Source of the DNA: Azotobacter paspali
GTDB taxonomy: Bacteria; Pseudomonadota; Gammaproteobacteria; Pseudomonadales; Pseudomonadaceae
DNA: 64,000 nucleotides
Direction: 5' to 3' (one strand)
NCBI RefSeq assembly: GCF_042434745.1
Contig: NZ_JBHLSS010000045.1
The notes beneath the pieces are model-generated. The model was not told the origin of the DNA and ran no database searches. It saw nothing but the letters and a program-made list of their open reading frames with translations. Positions within the stretch are counted from its first letter, which is position 1. Each line of letters starts with the position of its first letter. Both the position numbers and the translations under genes were made by a program. Below are positions 37,831 through 49,188 of this stretch, piece after piece.

Positions 37831-39290
37831 ACCCGCCAATTCTCACCCAGAAACTCCTCGACCATCTGCAGCAGGCCCGGCAGCATGCCGAAGTCAAAGG
37901 ACGCGAGATCCTCGCCTGCTACTCCTCCCCCTGGGACGACTGGGAGCCCATCTCAGCCTTCAGCACGGCAGGGCAGGGCTATGCCCATGCCTTCTTCTGG
38001 GCCTTCAACGATCCGCAACTCGCCTTGGTTGGCCTGGGCCAGGCGGCGGAGCTGGTGCCGCAACCCGGCCAGGGCCTGGTCAGCCTACAGCAGGCCTGGC
38101 GCGAAATGCTCGGCGATGCGCTCATCGTTGGCCCGGAGAAGCCACACCTGCTGGGCGGTCTGGCCTTCGACCGCCAGGCAGCGGTGTCACCCTTGTGGTC
38201 GTCGTTCGCTTACGGTGCCCTGGTGCTGCCGGAAATCCTCTTGATCGGCCGCAGGCAGGGCAGCGCGCTGCTGCTCAGCACACGGGTATCAGCGCGGACC
38301 GATTGCAATGCCTTGTGCGAACGCCTACTGGCGGCGGTGCGCGAACTGGCGAGCACTACCCGCCAAGGACCTGCACCGACGAGCGAGCGCAATAACCTGC
38401 TCAGCCGCTGCGATAGCCTGCCGGCGGACTGCTGGAAGGCGAAGGTCGCCGATGCCGTCGACGCCATCGGCCAGGGCCGGATGGAAAAAGTGGTATTGGC
38501 GCGGCAGGTCGATTTCGAGGCGGAGCAGGACTTTTCCCTGGAGGCTACCTTGCGCTACCTCAGGCAGGCCAACGACAGCACCTACCTGTTCGCCATCCGC
38601 CGTGGCGAACACTGTTTCCTGGGCGCCACGCCCGAACGCCTGGTACGCCTGGAGGGCCGCGAGCTCTACACCACTGCGCTGGCCGGCAGCACCCCGCGTG
38701 GGCACGGCCCGGATGAGGACCTGTACAACGGCAACCGCTTGCTGGATAGCGCCAAGGACCGCCATGAGCATGCCTTGGTGGTAAATGCGCTGAAAAGCTC
38801 GTTGGAGGCGCACGTCGAAACCTTGCAAGTTCCCGCTATGCCATCGCTGCACAAACTGCCGCATATCCAGCACCTGCAGACATTGGTGCGGGGGCGAGTG
38901 CGTCCCGACGTCGATCTGTTGACCCTGGTCGACGCCCTGCATCCGACACCCGCTGTCGGCGGCGTCGATAAGGAGCACGCTATAGCCTACATCCGCGACC
39001 AGGAAGGTCTGAACCGTGGCTGGTATGCGGCACCGGTCGGCTGGTTGAACAGCGATGGCAACGGTGAGTTCGCGGTGGCCCTGCGCTCGGCGCTGATCCA
39101 CGGAAGGCAGGCACACCTGTTCGCCGGCTGCGGCATCGTCGAAGGTTCCGACCCGGAGCATGAATATCAGGAGACCTGCGTCAAGCTGCGCACCATGATC
39201 AGCGCGCTGATGCCCGAGCCGACGGTCGACGGCTGCGGCGAGCGGAGCGTGGAGCAGCATACGGAAGTGGTTGCAGGATGTGGTACATGA
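37827..39290 (+). CDS. pchA: Isochorismate synthase PchA
   Basis: 487 residues. Chorismate-utilising fold with KVVLARQVDFEAEQDF, FAIRRGEHCFLGATPERLV, TTALAGSTPRGH, HPTPAVGGVDKEHA and FAGCGIVEGSDPEHEY, all hallmarks of isochorismate synthases. The ATPERL and GxGIVxGS motifs bind chorismate and Mg. With PchB it makes salicylate from chorismate. No lesion is seen. A catecholate-type isochorismate synthase (EntC/CsbC) is the alternative, but coupling to pchB favours PchA. Confidence 0.9.
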   Translation: MNPPILTQKLLDHLQQARQHAEVKGREILACYSSPWDDWEPISAFSTAGQGYAHAFFWAFNDPQLALVGLGQAAELVPQPGQGLVSLQQAWREMLGDALIVGPEKPHLLGGLAFDRQAAVSPLWSSFAYGALVLPEILLIGRRQGSALLLSTRVSARTDCNALCERLLAAVRELASTTRQGPAPTSERNNLLSRCDSLPADCWKAKVADAVDAIGQGRMEKVVLARQVDFEAEQDFSLEATLRYLRQANDSTYLFAIRRGEHCFLGATPERLVRLEGRELYTTALAGSTPRGHGPDEDLYNGNRLLDSAKDRHEHALVVNALKSSLEAHVETLQVPAMPSLHKLPHIQHLQTLVRGRVRPDVDLLTLVDALHPTPAVGGVDKEHAIAYIRDQEGLNRGWYAAPVGWLNSDGNGEFAVALRSALIHGRQAHLFAGCGIVEGSDPEHEYQETCVKLRTMISALMPEPTVDGCGERSVEQHTEVVAGCGT

Positions 39291-39313
39291 GAGAAGAAAG
39301 GAGAGGAAAATTG

Positions 39314-39677
39314 ATGATGGACCGATAACTCATTTCCGAACAGTTGGATGTAGAGCTGCACTGCCCCTATTGGCCGGAAACCTTTGCCCAGGACTATCTG
39401 CGCCTGGGCTACTGGGGCAATCACACCTTCGCCAGCATGCTTGCCACCCAGGCTAGCCAGCGGCCAACGCACACCGCGCTGGTGGATGGCGAGTTGCGCC
39501 TGAGCTACGCCGAGCTGGACCGGCGCGTCGGGCTGCTGGCGGATGGGCTTTGCAGCGGCGGTACCCTGGTGATCGCTCGCCAGCCCAGCTCGGTGGAATG
39601 CTTCGAGATCATCCGTCGGGAAAGTATCACCCACACGGCGCTAGTCCCGACTCAGGCGCTGCTGTGGATAGAACTAG
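39314..39677 (+). pseudogene. pchD: Salicyl-AMP ligase PchD-like remnant with internal deletion
   Basis: From ATG 39314 the frame meets TAA at once (39326-39328), then reads PYWPETFAQDYLRLGYWGN and LRLSYAELDRRVGLLADGL. It jumps at about 39555 to TLVIARQPSSVECFEIIRRE and SITHTALVPTQALLWIE. These match the N-terminus and the middle of PchD/EntE-type adenylating enzymes; roughly 160 residues between them are missing, and everything after is cut off by the IS at 39678. It is non-functional. Confidence 0.75.
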
Positions 39678-39691
39678 AGGCCGTTGACGAT

Positions 39692-40048
39692 TCACATCGG
39701 GAGCCATAGAAATCCACAGGCCATGGCTGCCGTACTCTCGTAATTTCGCTTCAGCTTGTCGTAGCAAAACGCCACGGCGCGGTAATGTTTCAGCCGTGCA
39801 AAGGCGTTCTCGACCAGATGCCGGTAGCGATACAGCCCCCGGTCCAGATCGCCATTGCCTTTGAGCGAATTGCGCTTTCGGAGAATGACCGCCCAGGCGC
39901 CCTGCGCCTCGATCCGTTCGCGAATGCGCTCGCTGTCATGGCCCTTGTCGGCCACGATCGCCTCGGCAGACGGCAACTGCCCAATCAACTCAAGAGCCGA
40001 AGTGCAGTCCTTGACGTTGCCGCCGGCGATCTCGAAAGCCACCGGCAA
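39692..40048 (-). pseudogene. IS427-type transposase, C-terminal DDE part
   Basis: 118 codons: PVAFEIAGGNVKDCTSALEL, VADKGHDSERIRERIE, RYRHLVENAFARLKHYRAVA. It carries the second Asp and the Glu of the DDE catalytic triad. Upstream sequence in another frame supplies WAFIDGTCVKAHQYSSG, but a deletion of about 8-10 bp near 40085 breaks the join, so no full transposase is made. Confidence 0.75.
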
Positions 40049-40189
40049 GCCGTGCGCATCGACGGCCAGATGGATCTTGCTAGTCGGCTTTTGCCGATGG
40101 CCTCGGGCTGATCGCTGGCGGCACCGCTACTGTACTGGTGGGCCTTCACGCAGGTGCCATCGATGAAGGCCCACCTGAGATCGGGCTCC

Positions 40190-40432
40190 TCAATCAGCGC
40201 CTGGAAAACCTTGAGCCACTTGCCGGCCGCCGACCACGCATTGAAGCGCTTGTAGACCGAGGCTCCAACGCCCGAAGGCGCTGAGCAAGTCTCTCCAGGG
40301 GCAACCGGCGTGCATCCGGTAGAGCATCCCCTCGACCGTCATGCGCAGATCCGGCTTGTGGTAAACGGTTTGCTGAAGCAGGACGTTTTCCAGCTTTGAC
40401 CAGCGTTCGTCACTGAGCATCAATCGGGGCAT
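40190..40432 (-). pseudogene. IS427-type transposase, N-terminal OrfA part
   Basis: 80 codons beginning MPRLMLSDERWSKLENVLLQ with the conserved YRMHAGCPWRDLLSAFGRW. After this the correct continuation (VYKRFNAWSAAGKWLKVFQA) is in another frame. The group uses programmed frameshifting between OrfA and OrfB, so this first frame change may be natural, unlike the deletion downstream. Confidence 0.7.
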
Positions 40433-40539
40433 TGCAAACTCGCGGAGTTATCCGGCCGGGTCCTGAATTCTGCGGGTTTGCTCTTCTTCATCAACCCTCT
40501 GCCTCGAAACGTCAACAGATCCTAGAGCATTTTTGGCCT

Positions 40540-41100
40540 GACTAGAGGTTGTGGCCAAGCCGGGATCGAGCAGCCAAGCTGAACACAAGCGTGGGGTCGG
40601 CAAGTACTGGAGGTGGCTTATGGGATGGCGTCGAGGGCAGGCCTACGGGCAGGATCTGCGCGATCGGGTGCTGGCGGCCGAGGGCTCGATTCGCGAGGTG
40701 GCCAGGCGCTTTGCGGTGAGCGACTCCTATGTGGCGCGGGCACGCTCGCGACAGCAACTGGGCCAGGTCAGTGCCGGGGTCCAATGCAACCATGTCCCCC
40801 CTCGACTCCAGGGGCTCGAAGGGGTACTGACCGAGCGCATGGCCGCCGCGCCCGAGCAGACGTTGACGCAGTTGTGCCAGTGGATCGAGGCCGAGCATGG
40901 CGTGCGAGTGAGCCTGACCACGATGTAGAAGACGTTGGGACGGTTGGGGCTGACGCTCAAAAAAAGTCATTCCAGGCCGCCGAGCAGCAACGTGCCGACG
41001 TAGCGCAGGCGAGACACGCCCGGGCCACCGAGCAGTCCCGACTTGACGTGCGCCATGTGGTGTTTCTCGACGAGACCTGGGCGAGCTCGAACATGAGCCC
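40540..41100 (+). pseudogene. IS630-family transposase, 5' part with amber codon and A7 frameshift site
   Basis: ATG 40620 opens MGWRRGQAYGQDLRDRVLAA with a helix-turn-helix (IREVARRFAVSDSYVARA). The frame stops at TAG 40926-40928 where the family has Trp (TTM-W-KTLGRLGL). At AAAAAAAG near 40960 the homology passes to the -1 frame (FQAAEQQRADVAQARHA, VVFLDETWA, the first DDE Asp). The element then breaks off before the rest of the catalytic domain. Confidence 0.7.
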
Positions 41101-41220
41101 GAGCCGGGGACGTTCGATGCCGTGGTGGAGTTGCTGGATACCGGCCACTTCGCCCTGGAAACCCATGCCGCTCACATTGCCCGGCGCATCCGCGGGGTGA
41201 TCGGCAGTGCCGTCGCCTGA
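41101..41220 (+). pseudogene. Alpha/beta hydrolase, C-terminal stub
   Basis: The frame reads EPGTFDAVVELLDTGHFALE and THAAHIARRIRGVIG to TGA. DTGHFALETHA is the catalytic-His segment that ends many alpha/beta hydrolases. The rest of the gene is missing upstream, where IS630 sequence is found. Confidence 0.55.
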
Positions 41221-41281
41221 TTGATACCGCCAGGGGCGGGAACGAAGCGCTCTTCCGGCCAGGGGCCTGGTTCCGCGCGGA

Positions 41282-41938
41282 TCAGGAGCCGGCGCCACCG
41301 ACGCCGGTAGCCGGCGCCGTGGCGGGAATGGAGCCGGTGCCGCTCACGCCCCAGATGCTAGCCAGATTCTGCACCAACGGAGCGGCCACCCCCTGGCTGC
41401 CGAGAAACTGCAGCAGGATGGGCGCGAACTGGCTGGCCAGGCCGGCATCCATGCCCATCGCCGAAAAGGCCTGGTTGACGTCCTGCATGCTCTGCACGTT
41501 GTCGAGCAGCTCGCCGGTTTCCTCCAGTTGCGCGGACTGTTCGGCGGAGGGTCCGACGGACTTGCCGAGCAGGCCGCCGAGACCGCCAAGGCCGGCGCCC
41601 AGGCCGCCGAGGGCGCCGAGCTGGTCCAGCGCGTTGTCACCGGTGAGTTTTTCGATACCCGGCACCGACTCGCTCAATTGCGCATAGTCGCTCCCGGTGA
41701 GCTGGCTCTGCGCCAGTCCCAGCAAGGCGCCGGTACCGCCCAGCATCTGCAGCGGCGTGACCGGCAGCGCGCTCAGGGACTGGACCAGCCCGAGCACCTG
41801 CGAGGTCTCGTCGTCGCCGGCCTGCCCGCCCTTGAGAGCGGAGTACGCCTGGGCGGCGGAATTCAGGTCGAAGGCGAAGACCGGAACGCTCGCCAGGCTC
41901 AGCAGGGCGACCAGGGCAACGGAAGGGGACGCTTTCAT
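41282..41938 (-). CDS. DUF2780 family exported protein
   Basis: 218 residues with a signal peptide (SVALVALLSLASVPVFA). Alternating Leu/Gly-rich helices (ALDQLGALGGLGAGLGGLGG) and conserved helical segments (SMQDVNQAFSAMGMDAGLAS, QFAPILLQFLGSQG) mark the DUF2780 family. Probably periplasmic; function unknown. Divergent from the PepSY gene across a 335-bp gap. Confidence 0.85.
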   Translation of the reverse strand: MKASPSVALVALLSLASVPVFAFDLNSAAQAYSALKGGQAGDDETSQVLGLVQSLSALPVTPLQMLGGTGALLGLAQSQLTGSDYAQLSESVPGIEKLTGDNALDQLGALGGLGAGLGGLGGLLGKSVGPSAEQSAQLEETGELLDNVQSMQDVNQAFSAMGMDAGLASQFAPILLQFLGSQGVAAPLVQNLASIWGVSGTGSIPATAPATGVGGAGS

Positions 41939-42273
41939 CGGGTGAAACCTCTCGACTCGGAATACGGACGCCAGCCAGCCGGCAGGCGAGCCGGACAGGT
42001 GAAAAAACGGGAAGGACGGCTCTTGGACAAGGCGACAGGCTCAATCGCACGCGCGACGGTCCACGGATATTGCGGCGGCACTGCTGTGACAACCCACTCG
42101 GACACAGCCTCCAAGATGGGATAGGGGATCGACGACGGCCTTATGGTCGGCCATTGGCCCGGCACCTGCAACAGTTCTCTGCCGAACGAGCGCAGCGCCC
42201 GATTCAGCTTGGTTTAAGCGGGCTGGCCTAGAGTTGGAAGCATCGACAGCCGATGACTCCCAGGAGAGCCAAG
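41939..42273. promoter_or_regulatory. Divergent gap with a TTCAGC-N5-TTAAGC tandem box
   Basis: No gene is seen. TTCAGC (42203-42208) and TTAAGC (42214-42219) are 11 bp apart in tandem, the spacing of OmpR-class response-regulator boxes (PmrA type CTTAAT-N5-CTTAAT). They lie about 9 bp before a TAGAGT -10 candidate and 55 bp before the PepSY gene. The match is only partial. Confidence 0.3.
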
Positions 42274-42582
42274 ATGAAAACCCTCACCGTCCTCTTCGCC
42301 AGTGCCCTGCTCGCTGCCAGTGTCGGCCTCGCCCAGGCCCGCGACCTCGGCCCGGAAGAAGCCACGAAGCTACTCAAGGCCGGGACTATCCAGCCGTTCG
42401 AGACGCTCAAAGCCGCCGCGCAGGCCAAGCATCCCGGCTCGACCATCCACGAAACCGAACTGGAAGAGGAATACGGCCGCTACATCTACCAGGTCGAACT
42501 GCGCGACGCCCAGGGCCTGAAATGGGACGTGCATCTGGACGCCGGCAATGGCCAGGTGCTCAAGGATCACCAGGACGACTGA
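42274..42582 (+). CDS. PepSY domain exported protein
   Basis: 102 residues from ATG 42274 (GGAG 8 bp upstream). Signal peptide LFASALLAASVGLAQA, then one PepSY domain: EEATKLLKAGTIQPFETLKA, GSTIHETELEEEYGRYIYQV, WDVHLDAGNGQVLKDHQDD. Such small periplasmic PepSY proteins are typically induced by envelope-stress or metal-sensing two-component systems. Role not established. Confidence 0.88.
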   Translation: MKTLTVLFASALLAASVGLAQARDLGPEEATKLLKAGTIQPFETLKAAAQAKHPGSTIHETELEEEYGRYIYQVELRDAQGLKWDVHLDAGNGQVLKDHQDD

Positions 42583-42726
42583 AGGCCGGTGGAAGCCGAA
42601 CCGTGCCCTCCCGCGGGACGGGCACGGCCTCGCCCAAGGGCTGTGGCGGCCCGTTCCATGGAAGCCGCAGGAAGAAGCCCGGCCGACTTCTTCCGCGCCC
42701 CGGCGGGCCGCCGATCCCCCGACCGG

Positions 42727-42939
42727 TCAACGCGCCGGCTCCGTCGCTTCCTCCGCTTCCACGGCCGGATCGAAACCGCCGTCCTCGAACAGATGCCAGC
42801 CCTCGCCGAGCAGTTCGGCCGGGTGCATCGTCCGGTCGGCGCCGTTCCCGCATGCCAGGGACGTCGCCGGACAATAGCGGTCGCAGCCCCAGCAGATTCG
42901 CTCGGGATGCTTAGGGTTCAAGGGAAATTTCTTCGCCAT
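42727..42939 (-). CDS. DUF3079 family small protein
   Basis: 70 residues beginning MAKKFPLNPKHPERICWGCD with RYCPATSLACGNG. The cysteine pattern C-x2-C-x3-C...C suggests a metal site. The family is recognised from its N-terminal signature; function unknown. The tail is acidic. Confidence 0.8.
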   Translation of the reverse strand: MAKKFPLNPKHPERICWGCDRYCPATSLACGNGADRTMHPAELLGEGWHLFEDGGFDPAVEAEEATEPAR

Positions 42940-43049
42940 TATCTATCGCTGCCTGATGCCGTGTGGGTCGGATTCACGAATCGCTTCGCAGTGCAATCTA
43001 ACGTTTTTCTCCGGGGATTTCGCGACGAACCGGCGACCGGCAGGGCAAT

Positions 43050-43780
43050 CGCATGAAGCGCTCGCTCGATACCGGACTGGAAAGGTTGTGTGCTTGGTCG
43101 TTCCGGCGTGGTCTTCAGATCCAGTGCATTAGCTGCTTGCCGAGTGGTCGGATACCTTCTGTTTCGGCCCCCCGGCCGAGTCAATTTTTCTTGCCTGGCC
43201 ACGAAAAAGTAACCCAAAAGAAAGCCACCCCCTCATCCGGCCCTGCGCTTCGCTCCGGGTTCCCTCCCTGCATCGCCGCTCCAGGGGCTCGCCGCGAAGG
43301 GCCATCCATGGCCCATCGCGGCTCTCGCGACATCCTTGCCGCTCGACCCCTTCCACGACGACTCCGCTCGGCCTCTTGAAGGGGGCATCCGGCGCGGCCT
43401 GACAGGTCGTGCCGCAAGCGCGAAAGCGCTTTCAGGCAACCCGGAGCCCGACTCCCGTTCAGAAGGCCAAGCGCAGGCGTCGCGTGGAGGGGCGAGCCGT
43501 GGGGAGGCGGCGAGAGTCGTACGAGGGGCATGGATGCCCCTTGTGCAACGACCCTCGGAGCGGCGCCGGAGCGAGGGAGCCCCGGCGCAGCCGGGGCCGA
43601 ATGACCGGGCGCGCTTTCTCCTTGGTTACTTTCTCTTTGCGCGCGCCAAGAGAAAGTAACTCGGCCGGGGGGCCGAAACAGGAAGTATCCAGCTTCTCGG
43701 CAAGCAGCCATGCCAAGGCTCACACAACCGTTCCAGCCCAGTATCGGGCAGGCATTTCATGCGATTGCCCTGCGGCGACC
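43050..43780. repeat. Pair of about 350-bp structured repeats in inverted orientation
   Basis: The left copy (about 43050-43420, plus strand) and the right copy (about 43430-43780, minus strand) share the same order of motifs: CGATACCGGACTGGAA-like start, CTGTTTCGGCCCCCCGGCCGAGT, a long hairpin, and a GGGxCAT-CC-ATGxCCC hairpin. No protein is convincing in any frame. The two hairpin arms differ between copies by compensating changes (see findings). Flanking DNA 42940-43050 and 43780-43871 shows nothing else clear. Confidence 0.7.
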
Positions 43781-43871
43781 AGCGAGCGGACGACACAAGA
43801 TACCCGTGGATGAAAACCCCTGTCACCTGGGGTATACCTGCGCCTTCTCGCCCGATTCGAGGAGCCCGCCC

Positions 43872-44546
43872 ATGCAGGTCGAAGATGCCATTCGTTCGCG
43901 CAAGTCGATACGCCGCTTCCGTCCCGATCCCGTTCCACGCGCCCAGATCGAGCGCATTCTGGAACTGGCGGCGCAAGCACCGAGCGGCGCCAATACCCAG
44001 CCCTGGAAAGTCCGCGCGGTGAGCGGCGCGGTCCGCGACGCATTGTGCCGGGCGGTGAGCGCGGCGGCCGAACGGGAACCGCAGCGGCATCACGCCGAGT
44101 ACGGCTACTATCCCGATCCCTGGTTCGAGCCCTACCTCGAGCGGCGGCGAACCATAAGCTTCAGCCTCTACGACACGCTCGGCATCGCGCGCGGCGACCG
44201 GGCGGCACGGGAACGCCAGGCGCTGCGCAACTTCCAGTTCTTCGACGCGCCGGTCGGCCTGCTGATTTCCATGGACCGGCGGATGAACACCGGCAGCTTT
44301 CTCGACATGGGCATGTTCATCCAGAACCTGATGCTGGCGGCCCGCGGCGAAGGGCTGCACAGTTGTCCCCAGGGGGTCTTCGCCGACTATCACCAGGTGG
44401 TGCGCGAGCAGGGATTGCTCGGCGAAGAAGAGATCCTGCTCTGCGCCATGGCCCTCGGCCACGAGGACCCCGAAGCGCCGGAAAACGGCTTGGTCACCGC
44501 GCGGGTGCCAGTGGCGGAATTCGCCGCCTTCCACGGTTTCGATTGA
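43872..44546 (+). CDS. Nitroreductase family protein
   Basis: 224 residues. Nitro_FMN_reductase fold: EDAIRSRKSIRRFRPDPVPR, APSGANTQPWKV (FMN phosphate contacts), MGMFIQNLMLAARGEGL and ALGHEDPEAPEN. FMN-dependent NAD(P)H oxidoreductase of the NfnB-like group; physiological substrate unknown. Convergent with gcvP across 34 bp containing a GGCGG/CCGCC hairpin. Confidence 0.9.
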   Translation: MQVEDAIRSRKSIRRFRPDPVPRAQIERILELAAQAPSGANTQPWKVRAVSGAVRDALCRAVSAAAEREPQRHHAEYGYYPDPWFEPYLERRRTISFSLYDTLGIARGDRAARERQALRNFQFFDAPVGLLISMDRRMNTGSFLDMGMFIQNLMLAARGEGLHSCPQGVFADYHQVVREQGLLGEEEILLCAMALGHEDPEAPENGLVTARVPVAEFAAFHGFD

Positions 44547-44580
44547 GGCCGGCGGCCGAACGCCGCCGATCCCATCGACC

Positions 44581-47457
<2,877 letters not shown>

Positions 47458-47552
47458 GGCGGCTCTCGGCTGAAAAGACGAAGCCCCGATGGGCGAGGCT
47501 TCAGGAGAAAAGGATCGGCTGGCGGCGCCCACGGAACGCAGACGCGCGGCGA

Positions 47553-47942
47553 TCAGGCTCCGGCGGCGCAGGCGGCTTCGTAGCCGGCCGCGTCGAGCAG
47601 CTTGCCCAGGTCGCCGGCGTCGTTCGGCTTGAGCTTGAAGAACCAGTTGCCATAGGGATCGCTGTTGACCAGCTCGGGGCTGTCGGTCAGGGCTTCGTTG
47701 ATCGCGATCACCTCGCCGGCGACCGGTGCGTAGATATCGGAGGCGGCCTTCACCGACTCCACCACCCCGGCCTCCTGTTCGGCGGCCAGCGCCTTGCCGA
47801 CTTCCGGCAGTTCGACGAACACCACGTCGCCCAGGGCTTTTTGGGCGTGGTCGGAAATGCCCACGGTGACGGTGCCGTCCGCTTCCAGTCTGGCCCATTC
47901 GTGGCTGGCTGTGTAACGCAGATCGGCGGGGATATTGCTCAT
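47553..47942 (-). CDS. gcvH: Glycine cleavage system H protein
   Basis: 129 residues. The lipoyl-lysine is in GVVESVKAASDIYAPVAGEV. It carries the aminomethyl intermediate between GcvP and GcvT. It lies 44 bp after gcvT and 95 bp before gcvP in one transcription direction. Confidence 0.98.
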   Translation of the reverse strand: MSNIPADLRYTASHEWARLEADGTVTVGISDHAQKALGDVVFVELPEVGKALAAEQEAGVVESVKAASDIYAPVAGEVIAINEALTDSPELVNSDPYGNWFFKLKPNDAGDLGKLLDAAGYEAACAAGA

Positions 47943-47986
47943 GTCGTGTCCTCGGGTTGGGGGCGAAAGGGCTCGCCCGGAAAAAT

Positions 47987-49069
47987 CTAGATCAAGGCCT
48001 TACCGTGGCGGACGAAGTTCGGCCGGACGACGCGGACGGGCAGCCAGCGGCCGCGGATCTCCACCTCGGCGCGCTCGCCGGTGGCGGCCGGCACCCGGGC
48101 CAGGGCGATGGACTTGCCCAGCGTCGGCGAGAAGCTGCCGCTGGTGATCTCGCCTTCGCCGATACCGTTTACCCGTACCACCTGGCGGGCACGCAGCACG
48201 CCGCGCTCTTCCAGCAGCAATCCCACCAGTTTAGGCTGACCGCCGGCGCGGCGCTGCGCTTCCAGCGCCGCGCGGCCGATGAAGTCGCGCCCGGCGGAGT
48301 CCCAGGCGATGGTCCAGCCGAGGTTTGCCGCCAGCGGCGAGACGCTCTCGTCCATCTCCCGGCCGTGGAGGTTCAGGCCCGCCTCCAGGCGCAGGGTGTC
48401 GCGGGCGCCGAGGCCGCCGGGAGCGATACCGGCGCCGACCAGGTCGTTGAAGAAATCCGGCGCCTGCGCCGCCGGCAGCAGGATTTCCAGGCCGTCCTCG
48501 CCGGTATAGCCGGTGCGGGCGATGAACCAGTCGCCTTCGGTCAGGCCCTCGAACGGGCGCAGTTCGTGGATCAGCGCGGCACGCGAAGCGGCGAGCAACT
48601 CGCCGGTGCGCACCCGCGCCTTCGGCCCCTGGATGGCGAGCATGGCCAGGTCCCGGCGCTCGCGCAGTTCGACGACGAAGCCGTCGGCCTGCCCGCGCAT
48701 CCAGTCCAAGTCGCGCTCACGAGTGGCCGCGTTGAGCACCAGGCGGTAACCGAAATCGGCGAGATAGACGATGAGGTCGTCGATCACCCCGCCACGCTCG
48801 TTGAGCATGACGCTGTAGAGGGCCTTGCCGGGGCTTTTCAAGTGCGCCACGTCATTGGCCAGCAGGCGCCGCAGCCAGATCCCGGCATCCGCGCCCAGGA
48901 CATCCACCACCGTCATATGGGAGACGTCGAAAACGCCGCAGTCGCATCGCACCTGGTGATGCTCCTCGACCTGCGAGCCATAGTGCAGGGGCATATCCCA
49001 GCCGCCGAAATCGACGATCCTGGCGCCCAAGGCGAGATGCTGGTCGTAGAGAGGCGTGCGCAGTCCCAT
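47987..49069 (-). CDS. gcvT: Aminomethyltransferase, T protein
   Basis: 360 residues from ATG 49069 (MGLRTPLYDQHLALGARIVD), with AGGAGA upstream. Folate-binding hallmarks: DFGGWDMPLHYGSQ, DVSHMTVVDVLG, FIARTGYTGEDGLEIL. It releases ammonia and forms methylene-tetrahydrofolate. First gene of the glycine cleavage operon; the 119-bp gap upstream shows no glycine-riboswitch-like tandem structure. Confidence 0.98.
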   Translation of the reverse strand: MGLRTPLYDQHLALGARIVDFGGWDMPLHYGSQVEEHHQVRCDCGVFDVSHMTVVDVLGADAGIWLRRLLANDVAHLKSPGKALYSVMLNERGGVIDDLIVYLADFGYRLVLNAATRERDLDWMRGQADGFVVELRERRDLAMLAIQGPKARVRTGELLAASRAALIHELRPFEGLTEGDWFIARTGYTGEDGLEILLPAAQAPDFFNDLVGAGIAPGGLGARDTLRLEAGLNLHGREMDESVSPLAANLGWTIAWDSAGRDFIGRAALEAQRRAGGQPKLVGLLLEERGVLRARQVVRVNGIGEGEITSGSFSPTLGKSIALARVPAATGERAEVEIRGRWLPVRVVRPNFVRHGKALI

Positions 49070-49188
49070 GGGGTTCTCCTTCCGTACTCGACGCATCGCG
49101 GCGTGCCGGCCCTCAAAGCAGGCCACGGATGGCGCGCATTGTAGCTGCAAGGCCGGGTCCGGTCACGGCGCCGGACCGGCCGATGGAC

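Larger units (their letters stand above)
39678..40521 (-). mobile_element. IS5-family (IS427-type) element flanked by CTAG
   Basis: 844 bp bounded by inverted ends carrying GTTGACG (left GGCCGTTGACGATTC, right CGAAACGTCAACAGATC) and flanked on both sides by CTAG (39674-39677 and 40522-40525). This agrees with the T-A-centred target duplications of this group. It reads leftward and ends the pchD remnant. Confidence 0.75.

Noticed and set aside
42155..42170. TGGCCC-N5-CTGCA resembling a -24/-12 promoter before the PepSY gene
   Set aside because: The GG-N10-GC spacing is right but the flanking bases fit poorly, and it lies over 100 bp from the gene with a better tandem response-regulator-like box downstream.
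43054..43813. Several 70-180 codon frames within the inverted repeats
   Set aside because: They occur in all frames of both strands, are rich in Arg/Ser/Pro from GC bias and lack start signals; the paired hairpins explain the conservation better.
49070..49188. Glycine riboswitch before gcvT
   Set aside because: The gap is only 119 bp, with no tandem aptamer-like stems or conserved GGAGAG-type core that I could see.
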